Translations under genes and position numbers: made by a program
Assembly: GCA_914767715.1 (NCBI GenBank)
Contig: OU612072.1
Span: forward strand, 3,474,001 to 3,538,000
Source of the DNA: Membranipora membranacea
Lineage: Eukaryota > Bryozoa > Gymnolaemata > Cheilostomatida > Membraniporidae
DNA length: 64,000 nt
Direction: 5' to 3'
The notes under the pieces: model-generated
Told to the model about the DNA's origin: nothing
The model's database searches: none
The model's input: only the letters and a program-made list of their open reading frames with translations
Part shown: piece after piece, positions 1 to 13,200 of the stretch
How the letters are laid out: each line of letters begins with the position of its first letter
Numbering within the stretch: position 1 is the stretch's first letter

Positions 1-147
1 ACGAATTCTTTTTCCATGTCCAGGGCAGTTTTGAAGATAAATGAACCTTGAGCGTACCGGTTGTATTTCCTTCTGACCATAGCTGGATATTGAGATATCC
101 GTCATTAAGGCCATTTACCCATGTAGTTTTAATATAAAGCAGAAAGG
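1..147 (-). CDS. Left-edge exon, possible second PLAT-like repeat
   Basis: An acceptor (TATTTTCAG) at 148-156 precedes an open frame running to the window edge. It reads FLLYIKTTWVNGL, then NDGYLNIQLWSEGNTTGTLK. The pattern resembles the PLAT-like exon at 1738-1609 (K-T, G, I-Q-L, a Gly-rich turn, then a strand). This suggests a tandem module in the same gene. The phase (needs one base from the previous exon) is met by the candidate 28-nt exon 887-860. Truncated by the window. Confidence 0.5.
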
Positions 148-3100
148 CTGAAAATATACAGAGTTCATTATTTTATTGACGTGAGGCGATCATTGAAATA
201 TAAAAGCTCACTCGACCGATCACACAAGTAACTGAGTTTGTCTGTATGTAGAATTAGTCAGCTTAGTTCTAGTTTATTGGTAAATCTGTCAACGACAGTT
301 TTACAACTGTTTTAAAAGGCTCTGTGTTTATAAAAATATGTCATCTAGAACTTTGATACTGGTATAACGGAATACTAGAATAGACAGTTTTCTGAGCTCT
401 CATTTATGCCTCAATTCGGAGTTGTCCTCTCTCCAGCTTGGTACTTTTAACCCACGCCGCATAGGAAAAACCTGCTGAAAGAATATTATTTTTTTGCTTC
501 CCTCACACTATTTTGAGCAATGAGTGGATGGAATGGGGCAGTATGCGCAGAGGTTTGTCCTCATCACAGTCTTACGAACATGAAAATCAAGCTCCGTAGA
601 CTATTCCAATAATCTTCTGTTGTTGAAGTGCCTCAGGGGTTTCTTTTGAAACCTTTCCCAACTTCTCACAATTTTGAACACAACTAGCACCCTAAGTAAT
701 ATGCACACTATAGTTACCTTGCTTCTGAGGGGGGTTACACTGTACATTATGTATTCTCTCCCTGCAACCTATCTTGGTCATAAAATTTCCGACATCTGTG
801 ACATACCCTTGGTTGTTGCATACCCAATATTGTCCAGTTCGCATGTTACCAACTATCACCTCCCTCTACAAAGTGTTGAAGTTGGCTCTGAATATCCTCA
901 GGTCAACTTCATAAATTTGCTTTGCTTTTTAAATAACCATAATTTTTTTTGTGAAGATTAAACAAAACCCAATGCATGATTTGTTTGGGTAGTTACATTT
1001 ATGATAAAGTTACTAAGATTTAGATGTTGAGGAATTATGGAGAGCATTCTTACCACCATCAATAATTCATGCCCAGGAGAGCTTTCAAATTTTTCACCCT
1101 GCAAATCTCACATAACTTTAGCGTGTAGACTCGGAATATCCATATAATCAAAAATCCCTGCTATATTAAAAGTCAGAAGCTGTCCAAATTGACCAGTGCA
1201 CTAAGATAAAACATTTCAGATAAACAAAAGGAATGTGATCAAAGTTAGATACTTTGAAAACTTGATAGTTACATAGACTTTGCTGATACATTCTACAGGC
1301 ACACCCAGTTTTGTAACAGGTTGTGAGTTGTCAAGGTAAGATAACTTACGATTGAGACCGAGCTGTCATCAGTTCTTGCACTGACTGATGCCACCTCTCC
1401 GATATCCCTTGTAGCATTATATGCATAGTAAACTAACCTGTTTTAAAAAATGAGAATCAATTTTATAAAATTTGACAGGAATTAAATACGAAAAAAAGAC
1501 CACTTTTGTATCCCATTTGAAAAGATATGTCATGAATACTACAAAGAATGCATAACAATTATCTGTTCATTCATACAAAGAAATTGACGATTGGAGTGAT
1601 GTTCTAACCCTTGTGATTGATGATCGTCTACTGGGCTAGTGAGGATTTGGATTCCACCATCTCCGCCAAAACCATTCAGCTGGATTTCTACATTTTCATG
1701 TGTTCCTTTAATACCAGTTTTTACGCTCACGATCCATACTAATATAATAATATAATAGAAGGGTAATAGTATAATATAATCCATGCTAATATTAAAAACA
1801 TTAAATTGATCAGTCATGTTTGAAATTATTTTGAGATATTTAGAAAAGCAAGTTGTTCTTTTGAAAGCAATGTGCCTATTGCAAATATGGCCGCCCATAA
1901 CTGATTCTGAATATAAAGTCTTGATCATAGTAGTAAAAAAAATAAAACCGGTAGGAAAAGAGATAATTTCTGGCCCTGGGCTACAAAGTACTAACTGGCA
2001 AAACTGGCAAAACTTCTTGACTTGTTAGGCTGTTGGCTGTTTCACAAAGGGATACGAGTTAGAGTCTTTATTTCATTAGTTACTCATATGTTGACAAAAG
2101 TCAAAATATCATTTGCATCACAAAAGGCTTGATAGTATTTTAACTAAGAATTTCCCATTGTATAATATACACGATTTGGACATAAAATTATCAAAGTTCC
2201 ATAAAGCGCCCGTTAGTACTTTGTCGTACTGGGCAAGCAAAATCTGGAACCTAAAAATGAATTTTGTAATGCTCAGAAAATTGTTCGATCAATAGTTACG
2301 CTTTAATTGCTGAACTAACAATTGAAAGTGTAATTTGTTTGAAGCAATTCTAGTGCTAAATGCAAGGTTGTTCTCCTAAAATCGATACCTATATAATACT
2401 GTCCCCATTTGTAACACAGAAGGACAATCATATAAATTCACTTTAATAACTATGCTCAATTGCATGTGAAAGATCTCTCAGGCTATGCTATGTCAGCTCA
2501 TCTGCTTTCAGGTCACATTCTAGGGTCCCTATTTATATCTGATTATCTAGGGGCCGTGGTGAATTGATCATCAAACTGAAAGCGCCCTGTTTTTTTATGA
2601 AAGACTTATCTTAATTGTCCTATTACTTCTAAGCTGAATATCAAAATACACTGTAACTCAAACCGCTTATGTTTGTTGCATAAGTAGAAAATCAAATTAT
2701 AGCATACCATGTCTCTTCAGTTGGATAGCTGGCATTGTTTTGTGCTGTTGCATAAATTCAATACTATCTATAACAAAATAACATCACTTAGATATACAGA
2801 ATTATATTATATTCCTTGTCCATGGCAGGTACAATATTCCTTACCATTCAGATTATAGGTTTCATAGTTTGTACATCTGTACAATTTAGTATGTTGTACA
2901 GTTGGTACATTGATGCATACCCTTAGAGTGTATATTTGCAGATTTATATAGAAGACAATATCTTCAAAGTAAACAACTAACACCACACACACACCACCAA
3001 CACCATGGATTTGATCAGTTGGCCTACTGAGGCATAATGTTGACACAGGATGCCTTTTTTCTGCCCATGACTACAATCACTAACTTTATCAACACGATAC

Positions 3101-6100
3101 ATTACCATAGTCCCCAACTTAAACGGCGGTTCAAGCAAATTACCAATCATATCAAAACAAACTTTAAAAATCTCAACATCTACAGAAATGACACTGATAT
3201 TATTTTTGCTGATTAGAATACATTTTATCTATATTATGTATTACATATGTACTATTTATTTATCTTAACCTTGAAACCTGAAGATATATCTTCCCGGAGG
3301 GCAGTAGTTTGTACCATCCATAACAGACATGATATTCTCTGTACCAGAGTCAGGGTGTAACCATTCATTATGGGCACCTGTGTTTAAATCTTTTACCCTG
3401 CTTACTCCCATCTGAAATGTGACAAAAATTTAAAATTTTGAAGTGAAAACTCTTAAGTAGTGAGATGAAAACTAAATTATATACCTTCTTCAGATCTCCG
3501 TATTGATAAATGAAAAACTTACAACTGAGCCAAAGCAATCTATTGACAAAAATAATTAATATGGTGGGTTGGGGAGGCTCTTACATCAATTACATAAGTT
3601 CAAAGGCTTTCGAATATTACACTATTGAATTTTTTTCAAAATTTTCAATTCAAAAGATTGTAATTATTTTTGTTTCATTTATATTTGTGTCATGTACAGG
3701 AATTTGGTTATTAGTGCAGAGAGGTGTGCTTCTCTTCACTTGTAAATCGGCTCAAATGATCCCATAGTTCTCTAGTTTAATAGAGCGTAAACTTCAATTT
3801 GAACTTAGAGATGCTTTTCTACATTTAAAAAAAGGATGAAATTATTTAGACGACCAATCATTGCTATATGCAATACGAATTAAAAAAAAACAACAACTGA
3901 GGCAAGAGCTATTGCAAAGCTAGGCTTGATTTTAATTTTATAAATCAGCTGAAAGTGACCACACTGACGTCGGGACTACACTGTTATCATGTGTATCTCT
4001 GATTGTTAGAGTCAATTTAAATCAGTACCTATCATGTACCTGCCCCTAATGAATAAAATTGAACACATGTCGTCACACAAAATTCCTTGTGATGATACTC
4101 ATATTAAATGGATTAATTCACTCTCGATCGATCAGAGATATACATGCAATAGTATATATCATTATCAGTGTGGTAGATGAGTGATTTAATAAATGGTAGC
4201 TGACATGACATGCTTAAAGTGACAGTATATTTTCGAAGCAAATGGTAAAACCTCAGAGAAAGGAGTTCAGTAATAGAAGATGTTGAAATATTTACCCTGG
4301 CGAAATCATATCCTGTTCCGTTGTCATAACGTTGAGAAGGCTCCCTGGGGCCACTGAAATCCAGCCGATTATAGGTGTAAATTGCATATGTTATGTCTTT
4401 GTCATCTGCAAAGAAGGCCATCTGAAATCTAGCAATCTGCAAAAAATGGTCAATGAAAATGAGCATAAAGGATACTCTGATAAATATTCACGGGATTTTG
4501 AGATTTTGTGAAAGTTAAGTTTATCACCAAATAAGATTATCATAAAGAAATTTTATGTAAAACGTTGTTATGATATTCAATCATACTTTGACGAACCTGT
4601 AATTGGTAATTTGTAATGTAAAATTATAACGACCGCTCCCCCCCCCCCCGCACACACATGACTGCATTGCCCTCATAACATCACTGCTATGAAGCTACTG
4701 TTGAGTTCCTTGCAAATATGAGGCTACCGCCATTGTTTGTGGCTTGAATACAATACTCACAATGAGCGGATTCCACTTTTCCAATCAATCAGAAAGTTTC
4801 AATGAATGCCAATTGCAAAAGAATCTGATAGACACTTTGACGTGGTATTTTTTTTTATTTTTAAAACATTCAGAAATACCAAAGCATGATGATGACTGAA
4901 TGAAATAAACTAAATTCAAATCCAAATCCAAATCCAAATCAAACTGATTAGGTTATCAGGTTACAGAAAATGTTGATGACTGTAGCCGTTTATGGTCAAG
5001 TGTCTGTCTTGGTCAACTTTGTTGGTAAGGGGGGGGGGGACAACTCAACTCTTACGTTAGAGGTGTCAAAAAGAAAGGGAAAAAATTCTCCTCAATATTT
5101 AAGAAGCTCTTTTCTCGACATTTTGAAGCTTCTGTGGCTCTCTCAACAAAGCTTATCGAGTCAGGCTAGGTCAAAGGTCAAGGTCATTGGCCGCTGAAGG
5201 TTGGACGATTTTTATCGTGTAATGGTGCTTTCTTTAGATGATGCCTTGTCTTATGTGTGGGGGGAAGGATGTTAATGTTAGAAGGATCAGTAGTCTCATC
5301 AGTACAAGCCTGAATGCTATCTGTATGAATAATTTGGTAACAAACCATACCAAATCTTGCATTACTGTGTTGAAAATGAATAATACTTGAATGTATTTTA
5401 GTTAGATTTTATTTATTTTAATTTTATTTTTATTTATGACCCCATCAGGACTGTACTTAAAAGGGTGCACAAATAAAACATACCTTATCCCTAATGTGGT
5501 GTGCATGCCTCATATCTCTCCAAGTTACAATGAGTGCCCATTTGATGCTGAAGTCTGTCCTTTCCCCATAGACTGGAATAACTACCAAGAGAGGAACATT
5601 GGAACGTGTTCTTTTGAATCTAAGGCAATCATGTAGACAGCAAAAAGTCCTAGTCATAGCAGGGAGGGTGGCATATACCCCCTCCCACCCTCCCTGGTTA
5701 TAGTCATAGTAGATTCATTATCTAAAAATGTTATATTGGCACAGCTGAAAGAATTGATACAGGTGCTTGATCAGAAAAGACCCAAATGAGTTTAATTAGG
5801 CGGGACTGGCTATTTTCATATTTATCCTTTTGTGCTGAAAATAGAAAGCCGTAGTCAATATGAGGCGTCAGGCTAGTAGTGATGATTCAGCAGTCATATT
5901 CTTTGGGAAAGCAGATTTAGCCCGCGCAGCAAAATACCGATTCAGGAATTGTTTATTCTTTTGAGAACACCACATTGACATTGTGTGTAAATATTGTTAC
6001 AAACCTTCACTGGCTAGTCTTTTCATCAAGTCTGGATCAGAAGTGAGTCTGTAGAAGATCTCGCCTTTGTCTTCAGAATATCTTGCACTTCTCAGTTCAG

Positions 6101-9100
6101 TCCAATAAACAGCAATCATATCATGTTTTTCCCACTTCTCTTTATTATATTTGGATGACCACTTTTCGACCCCACTGATAGTGTCGCTGTCAGTAAAGAT
6201 AAGGTAACCGCTACCAACCGCCTAAAATGAATAAATATCGATATACGAGACTGATTTAGTTGAAATAAAGCATAGAAATAGTTGTAATATATTGCATACT
6301 ATCATTCTTTATATTTTGTACATTGACACATACTATCTAACAACACGTACAGAAAAGCCCGTATTTTAGCAAAATTTCTCAACCCAGAAAATAAATGAAT
6401 TACTGAGATTTTTGAGCTATACGATGCACCAGGCCCTGATGGTATATACCTGATATGCTAACACTTGGCCCTTGTACACATTTATTACAATTTTTTCAAA
6501 ACAACTATATAATTATGTTGTGTCTCCTTCCTCCCTGAAATATGGCAACAATCTAAGGTAATGCCTATCCCAACACCAAGCAAATCATTGTACATGACCC
6601 AAAGTCATACCAACTCATAACATTGACTCGTTTTTTCTAAATAGCACTATAGCGGCTGGTAGAGTTTGAATAAAAAAACTGTCATCTTTCCATAGACTTC
6701 CCCCAACAACCGCCAATATGCTCACCCATCCCGAGTCAGGGCATTACACAGTCTATCTACTAAACTAAGGAGTAGGAGGTAGCTCAGTTGGTTAGAGCGC
6801 CGTCCCTTCAGCATGCAAATGTTGAAGGTCGTGGGTTCGAATCCCACTGAAGTCTACTGACTGCTGGGGTTTGGTTGGACCCCCAGGTGTGCTCCGACCT
6901 GCCTGCAAACTGAGAGCAAATGGGCGCAGATATTGCAGCCTAGCCCCTAAGGCAACTAGTATTTCGCCGCCCATGCTTCGGGATGTGGCGTGTGATATGT
7001 CATCTGATTTTAATCAACCTTCATTGATGCCGTTGAATCAAAATGAATTTTTATCATTTTATATGCTGTTACGAAAATAAGCCAACTTCAGCTCCTTTTT
7101 CCTATGCTGCGTTGGTTATAAAGTTCCAAACTGGAGACAGGACAACTCCAAATGGAAGCTTGAATTAGAGCTCAGAATACTTACTATAACAAGAATAGTC
7201 TTATGCAAAACTTATATCTATAATACAAAAACACTAAAACTAAAACGAACAATGCATATAACATTTCTTACATGTACATGAGGGTACCACTTTCCGAAGT
7301 ATTGTATTTTTGCACCATCTTTGAGCTCGATTTTCAGTTTAGCATCTCCGAAAATTGCCACGTAATCACCAAGATCCCTACCGTATGGGTAAGGATCCAC
7401 TCTGTGCCTTACATCTATGATAAAAAAGTCTATATTCAGAGCGATGGGTTATAGATATAGAAATACAATATACATGTTTTTATTTTAAATATATATTGAG
7501 CATTTCAACATAGTATATAGTATATTACAATATATACTATGTTGAAATTCTTCACACTTCCACATGATAAAACTATAGTAGCTCATTTAGAATTGTGATA
7601 TTTGCTTGGATAAAAAGAATGGCAAATCACATGACAATTATCATATCTTTCAAATATTTTAGCCAACTTTAGGGGACTATGTTCGGAAATTTGAACATCA
7701 TGATTACATATCTTATGCTATAGAGCGATAAAGAGGGAACAACTTAGTGGTTGAGAAAAGTTGAGAAGAATTTTCATTTTAGTAAAGCTTATAATATCCA
7801 ATGTGTCCAGGGGCTATTTGAAAGGTTGCCACAGCGCTCTTATTTAGACAGAAACCTTCAATATGATACGAAATATGGGGAGGCGCAACTCTAGTTTCGA
7901 CAAACACAAAGGGTTACCACGGCAACAGCATCGTGCATCATCCTCCACTCATCTGTGTTATAACTAAAACTTTGTTTGATAATTTAAAGAAAACACACTG
8001 TATTACCTAAGCATTATCAATTTTGTAAAATTTTGGAAAAGAATTCCTTACTCACTTTGAGGAGGCAGTTCCAGATAGCAGTTCACTGCGGTATACATAC
8101 ACAGCTGGAAAATGATAAGAAATTAAGAGTAGACATTTCAAAGCATTTCTGCTATAGAATCTCGTCAATGCCCTCTGTATATGTGGTACAAATTGAAATG
8201 ATTGTATTGAAATTTTATCATTAATTTGCCTTTGCCAAGAGAGCAATCTCTTCTTGTGTTTTAACCTTTTTTTGGCAGTCTATTCCATTCCAGTATCGGA
8301 ATGTTTTCCGAATATAGTAACAAAAAAAAGAAAAGGAAAAAAAGAAAATGAAGATTGATTAGTTGCATAACTATGAGAGATAAAAATATCTTTGAGAAGA
8401 AAAAATCCAAAAGTTTTATGATATTTCCATAATAGTATTGTGCAAGTAAGATGCGATATTTTAAAATCATGTTCATAGAGAGCATCATAATTGTCATCCC
8501 ATAAAGTTGTAAACCGGTGATACTGACATTAAATATTGTGCTGTGGAGGTTATTGTTGATGAAGGGACGATCCCTAATCAGAATATGTCTCAGCGCTGTG
8601 ACCAGGGAGGGTGGGACCAGGCGATTAGTATCGGTGTGGGTGTCCAAATATGATTATTCAAAGCAGATACAAGCACTTTGCATATAATCGTCATGTTTCT
8701 ATTTGGGAAGGGGGGGGGGGGTAGAAAGGTAGGTCTGTTCGAATAATGATCATAAAAACAGGAAATCTCTTTTTTGTGCTCGTACACATTATGAAGAGCG
8801 CCCTCTTGCCTAAGTGATAAATAAAATACCCTATAGGAGTTTAATTTAGCTAGAGTTTAATTTCGCTATCTGGACCTGGTACTAAATTTCACTAGTACTA
8901 AATTTCGCTAGTAGGCTTATAAGTGAAAATTAAAAAAAAAAGTCCAAGCTGGGATTCGAACCCAGGGCATAAATCTCCATCTGATTGCAAGGCAGACACT
9001 TGGACTACTACACCACGCTAGCTGGCATGCTGAAGTAAGGTGTATTCCTGTATTTAATTGTACATTGTTTATGAAACTATGGTGAGTGAGTTTAATTTAA

Positions 9101-9763
9101 GATACACTAAATTTCGCAACCTAGGCATCAACCCGAAAAGCGAATCCTAAATGCCGCGAAAACTAAACTCCTATAGGGGGCAAGGATGTAGAAGCGAGCT
9201 GGTTTTTATATCTTTAGCTCAATTTATGTGCAACCAGGTCAATATACCTGCCATGCATCTTCTCCCATTGTGCATATTTTGGCACCTAATTAATGTTGTA
9301 AGGTAACTTCATGGCGTTGGAATTTTCAAAAGATGAGTATAGTTAGACGAAAGAGGTTAATAGGAGTTTGGGTCTTTTTACAACTCAAAAAAGGAAAAAC
9401 ATTGGGTTAAAAAAAGCCACCTCATTTAGAGAAGAAGAAAAAATGAGAGATGTAAACAAGGTTTTTGAAGGATTTAAGTTTTACTAGTTGATATTATGAT
9501 CCATCTAGATAGTGTATTACATAGATCTTTAGCACCGATGAGAATTATGCTTGGCAGTAGAGCTGCTGTTGAAACCAAACATGGCCATCGGAATCCATGG
9601 AAAAGATATTTATGATCCATTGGATTAGATACATTGACTGTTATATTCAAGACAAATCTTGACACCCATAGTATAAAACAGCACCCATTTTCATATTCTT
9701 TCATGGGGAAAGATGTGAATTAGTGTGTTAGCAACTCACCAAAAACAATAAGCACTTGAACAT
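1..9763 (-). CDS. Secreted NIDO + PLAT-like domain protein (partial, 3' end beyond window)
   Basis: Spliced by eye, minus strand. Exons: 9763-9740, 8104-8056, 7414-7272, 6221-6005, 5572-5484, 4436-4296, 3411-3278, 2763-2708, 1738-1609, 1437-1350, 1098-1054, tentatively 887-860, then 147-1. Intron phases agree at every junction. The start MFKCLLFLLCMYTAVNC is a typical signal peptide, so the product should enter the secretory pathway. Residues from about 28 to 265 form a NIDO (nidogen-like) domain. It has a PYPYG start, an AVYW..LRSARYSEDKGEIFYR core, ALIVTWRDM, FQMAFFADDKDITYAIYTYN, and ends CPPGRYIFR. Next comes a PLAT/LH2-like stretch (VSVKTGIKGTHENVEIQLNG). A second stretch of similar pattern (IKTTWVNGL..GYLNIQLW) lies at the left edge. 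NIDO is typical of extracellular matrix and adhesion proteins and PLAT of lipid- or protein-binding modules; the exact partner is unknown. At least 372 codons lie inside the window. Exons 2763-2708 and 887-860 and the first exon are least certain. Confidence 0.78.
1350..1738 (-). other. PLAT/LH2-like module (two exons)
   Basis: Exon 1738-1609 encodes WIVSVKTGIKGTHENVEIQL followed by NGFGGDGGIQ. This matches the opening of PLAT domains: alternating hydrophobic strand, TG, GT, N-V-x-I-x-L and a G-x-G-G-D-x-G turn. Exon 1437-1350 follows in phase 2 and ends in phase 0. The right half of the domain is less typical, so an unrecognised beta-sandwich remains possible. PLAT next to NIDO would place the module outside the cell. 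Confidence 0.55.
6390..6650 (+). pseudogene. Decayed non-LTR reverse transcriptase fragment
   Basis: In the plus strand a broken frame reads DAPGPDGI and, after stops, a segment like VSFLPEIWQQSKVMPIP. These are the opening landmarks of non-LTR RT domains (A-x-G-P-D-G-I and the VP..W..A.V.PI stretch). Several in-frame stops show it is dead. It sits in an intron of the NIDO/PLAT gene, opposite in strand to that gene. Confidence 0.6.
6774..6985 (+). mobile_element. tRNA-derived SINE
   Basis: A tRNA-like head (box A TAGCTCAGTTGGTTAGAGC, box B GGTTCGAATCC) is followed by a non-tRNA body beginning at about 6850. The acceptor ends do not pair, so this is not a working tRNA. The body recurs in reverse orientation at about 21556-21702 and 39718-39846, defining a dispersed family. 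The copy lies in an intron of the NIDO/PLAT gene. Confidence 0.75.
7502..7548. repeat. AT-rich hairpin in intron
   Basis: Perfect 17-bp arms (7502-7518 and 7532-7548) around a 13-nt loop, inside the second intron of the NIDO/PLAT gene. No flanking duplication was recognised; it may be the remnant of a small palindromic element. Confidence 0.7.
8829..9178. mobile_element. TIR (MITE-like) element with tRNA-like core
   Basis: The ends CCCTATAGGAGTTTA (8829-8843) and TAAACTCCTATAGGG (9164-9178) are inverted repeats. Inside, on the minus strand at about 8941-9024, is a tRNA-like stretch with a perfect T-arm (CTGGG-TTCGAAT-CCCAG). Its end CTTGGACT can pair with AGTCCAAG upstream. No coding capacity is seen. 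It lies in the first intron of the NIDO/PLAT gene. Confidence 0.65.
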
Positions 9764-10273
9764 TTTCAGGACAATTCGTTTAACACTCTGAAAGATGACT
9801 TTTTTATTTCTGCAATAAATGATAGTGGTATTCAGAGAAAACAATGATGGCAATGTGTTTGGAATGAAGCCATGATAAATTAGGAGTTGTCTTATATATA
9901 TTTGTCAGGTGTGCAACAACTGCACTGTTCATAGCTAGTGATCATCACATTATTTTTATTGTTGATGGCAAATACGGACAGAAGAAGCCCCCATACTTTA
10001 CGCATTGCAACCTTTCAGTTAGAAAGCTCTCACAAGCTCTCAGACAAGGGTTGACATTCATGTCCAGCAGTGTTCTGGTTGCGATGTTGGGCTGCATCCT
10101 AGCGAAAGCATTTGAATGGTGTAAAATTAGTGCACAAGCGCCCATGCAGCAATTATCGTCAATGTCAGTGATAACATCTGTGGTGAACTTGAAACCTGTC
10201 GTCTTGTGTATACATACTGATTATGGGTAGGTGGGAGTGCGGCTCTAAAGCAATTGGCGATTACTTTCTCAAT
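9764..10273. other. Upstream region of NIDO/PLAT gene; nothing further recognised
   Basis: This 510-bp stretch separates the proposed NIDO/PLAT start codon from the satellite block, so it should hold that gene's promoter. I see no clear TATA box, tRNA or coding exon. Base composition is like the AT-rich surroundings up to the abrupt start of the GC-rich array. Confidence 0.4.
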
Positions 10274-13200
10274 GATTCGATGCGGGGGAGGCTGGACGCG
10301 CAAGGAGGGCCCCAGCCCTTCGCAGCGTGGCCCAGATCCGATGCGGGGGAGGCTGGACGCGCAAGGAGGGCCCCAGCCCTTCGCAGCGTGGCCCAGATCC
10401 GATGCGGGGGAGGCTGGACGCGCAAGGAGGGCCCCAGCCCTTCGCAGCGTGGCCCAGATCCGATGCGGGGGAGGCTGGACGCGCAAGGAGGGCCCCAGCC
10501 CTTCGCAGCGTGGCCCAGATCCGATGCGGGGGAGGCTGGACGCGCAAGGAGGGCCCCAGCCCTTCGCAGCGTGGCCCAGATCCGATGCGGGGGAGGCTGG
10601 ACGCGCAAGGAGGGCCCCAGCCCTTCGCAGCGTGGCCCAGATCCGATGCGGGGGAGGCTGGACGCGCAAGGAGGGCCCCAGCCCTTCGCAGCGTGGCCCA
10701 GATCCGATGCGGGGGAGGCTGGACGCGCAAGGAGGGCCCCAGCCCTTCGCAGCGTGGCCCAGATCCGATGCGGGGGAGGCTGGACGCGCAAGGAGGGCCC
10801 CAGCCCTTCGCAGCGTGGCCCAGATCCGATGCGGGGGAGGCTGGACGCGCAAGGAGGGCCCCAGCCCTTCGCAGCGTGGCCCAGATCCGATGCGGGGGAG
10901 GCTGGACGCGCAAGGAGGGCCCCAGCCCTTCGCAGCGTGGCCCAGATCCGATGCGGGGGAGGCTGGACGCGCAAGGAGGGCCCCAGCCCTTCGCAGCGTG
11001 GCCCAGATCCGATGCGGGGGAGGCTGGACGCGCAAGGAGGGCCCCAGCCCTTCGCAGCGTGGCCCAGATCCGATGCGGGGGAGGCTGGACGCGCAAGGAG
11101 GGCCCCAGCCCTTCGCAGCGTGGCCCAGATCCGATGCGGGGGAGGCTGGACGCGCAAGGAGGGCCCCAGCCCTTCGCAGCGTGGCCCAGATCCGATGCGG
11201 GGGAGGCTGGACGCGCAAGGAGGGCCCCAGCCCTTCGCAGCGTGGCCCAGATCCGATGCGGGGGAGGCTGGACGCGCAAGGAGGGCCCCAGCCCTTCGCA
11301 GCGTGGCCCAGATCCGATGCGGGGGAGGCTGGACGCGCAAGGAGGGCCCCAGCCCTTCGCAGCGTGGCCCAGATCCGATGCGGGGGAGGCTGGACGCGCA
11401 AGGAGGGCCCCAGCCCTTCGCAGCGTGGCCCAGATCCGATGCGGGGGAGGCTGGACGCGCAAGGAGGGCCCCAGCCCTTCGCAGCGTGGCCCAGATCCGA
11501 TGCGGGGGAGGCTGGACGCGCAAGGAGGGCCCCAGCCCTTCGCAGCGTGGCCCAGATCCGATGCGGGGGAGGCTGGACGCGCAAGGAGGGCCCCAGCCCT
11601 TCGCAGCGTGGCCCAGATCCGATGCGGGGGAGGCTGGACGCGCAAGGAGGGCCCCAGCCCTTCGCAGCGTGGCCCAGATCCGATGCGGGGGAGGCTGGAC
11701 GCGCAAGGAGGGCCCCAGCCCTTCGCAGCGTGGCCCAGATCCGATGCGGGGGAGGCTGGACGCGCAAGGAGGGCCCCAGCCCTTCGCAGCGTGGCCCAGA
11801 TCCGATGCGGGGGAGGCTGGACGCGCAAGGAGGGCCCCAGCCCTTCGCAGCGTGGCCCAGATCCGATGCGGGGGAGGCTGGACGCGCAAGGAGGGCCCCA
11901 GCCCTTCGCAGCGTGGCCCAGATCCGATGCGGGGGAGGCTGGACGCGCAAGGAGGGCCCCAGCCCTTCGCAGCGTGGCCCAGATCCGATGCGGGGGAGGC
12001 TGGACGCGCAAGGAGGGCCCCAGCCCTTCGCAGCGTGGCCCAGATCCGATGCGGGGGAGGCTGGACGCGCAAGGAGGGCCCCAGCCCTTCGCAGCGTGGC
12101 CCAGATCCGATGCGGGGGAGGCTGGACGCGCAAGGAGGGCCCCAGCCCTTCGCAGCGTGGCCCAGATCCGATGCGGGGGAGGCTGGACGCGCAAGGAGGG
12201 CCCCAGCCCTTCGCAGCGTGGCCCAGATCCGATGCGGGGGAGGCTGGACGCGCAAGGAGGGCCCCAGCCCTTCGCAGCGTGGCCCAGATCCGATGCGGGG
12301 GAGGCTGGACGCGCAAGGAGGGCCCCAGCCCTTCGCAGCGTGGCCCAGATCCGATGCGGGGGAGGCTGGACGCGCAAGGAGGGCCCCAGCCCTTCGCAGC
12401 GTGGCCCAGATCCGATGCGGGGGAGGCTGGACGCGCAAGGAGGGCCCCAGCCCTTCGCAGCGTGGCCCAGATCCGATGCGGGGGAGGCTGGACGCGCAAG
12501 GAGGGCCCCAGCCCTTCGCAGCGTGGCCCAGATCCGATGCGGGGGAGGCTGGACGCGCAAGGAGGGCCCCAGCCCTTCGCAGCGTGGCCCAGATCCGATG
12601 CGGGGGAGGCTGGACGCGCAAGGAGGGCCCCAGCCCTTCGCAGCGTGGCCCAGATCCGATGCGGGGGAGGCTGGACGCGCAAGGAGGGCCCCAGCCCTTC
12701 GCAGCGTGGCCCAGATCCGATGCGGGGGAGGCTGGACGCGCAAGGAGGGCCCCAGCCCTTCGCAGCGTGGCCCAGATCCGATGCGGGGGAGGCTGGACGC
12801 GCAAGGAGGGCCCCAGCCCTTCGCAGCGTGGCCCAGATCCGATGCGGGGGAGGCTGGACGCGCAAGGAGGGCCCCAGCCCTTCGCAGCGTGGCCCAGATC
12901 CGATGCGGGGGAGGCTGGACGCGCAAGGAGGGCCCCAGCCCTTCGCAGCGTGGCCCAGATCCGATGCGGGGGAGGCTGGACGCGCAAGGAGGGCCCCAGC
13001 CCTTCGCAGCGTGGCCCAGATCCGATGCGGGGGAGGCTGGACGCGCAAGGAGGGCCCCAGCCCCTTCGCAGCGTGGCCCAGATCCGATGCGGGGGAGGCT
13101 GGACGCGCAAGGAGGGCCCCAGCCCTTCGCAGCGTGGCCCAGATCCGATGCGGGGGAGGCTGGACGCGCAAGGAGGGCCCCAGCCCTTCGCAGCGTGGCC

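Larger units (their letters stand above)
3278..7414 (-). other. NIDO domain, spread over five exons
   Basis: The domain is encoded by exons 7414-7272, 6221-6005, 5572-5484, 4436-4296 and 3411-3278. Joined in phase 2/0/1/0/0 they give one uninterrupted reading frame. The order of family landmarks is right: N-terminal YPYG.DLGDY, hydrophobic strands around a KIQYFGKW turn, acidic IFTDSD, the conserved I-V-T-W tetrapeptide, F-Q followed by a Y-A-I-Y-T-Y strand, an acidic G-T-G-Y-D turn, and the closing PGRYIFR. The assignment rests on pattern recognition, not a profile search. Confidence 0.8.

Noticed and set aside
5436-5636. Plus-strand 66-codon frame
   Set aside because: Antisense shadow of NIDO exon 5572-5484, which is supported by phase and motif on the minus strand.
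6774-6850. Functional tRNA gene
   Set aside because: Boxes A and B are present but the acceptor ends do not pair, and the sequence continues into a SINE body found elsewhere.
8261-8787. Two overlapping minus-strand frames of 128 and 65 codons
   Set aside because: Low-complexity hydrophobic/Phe-Leu sequence over A-rich DNA, no splice-consistent link to the gene around it.
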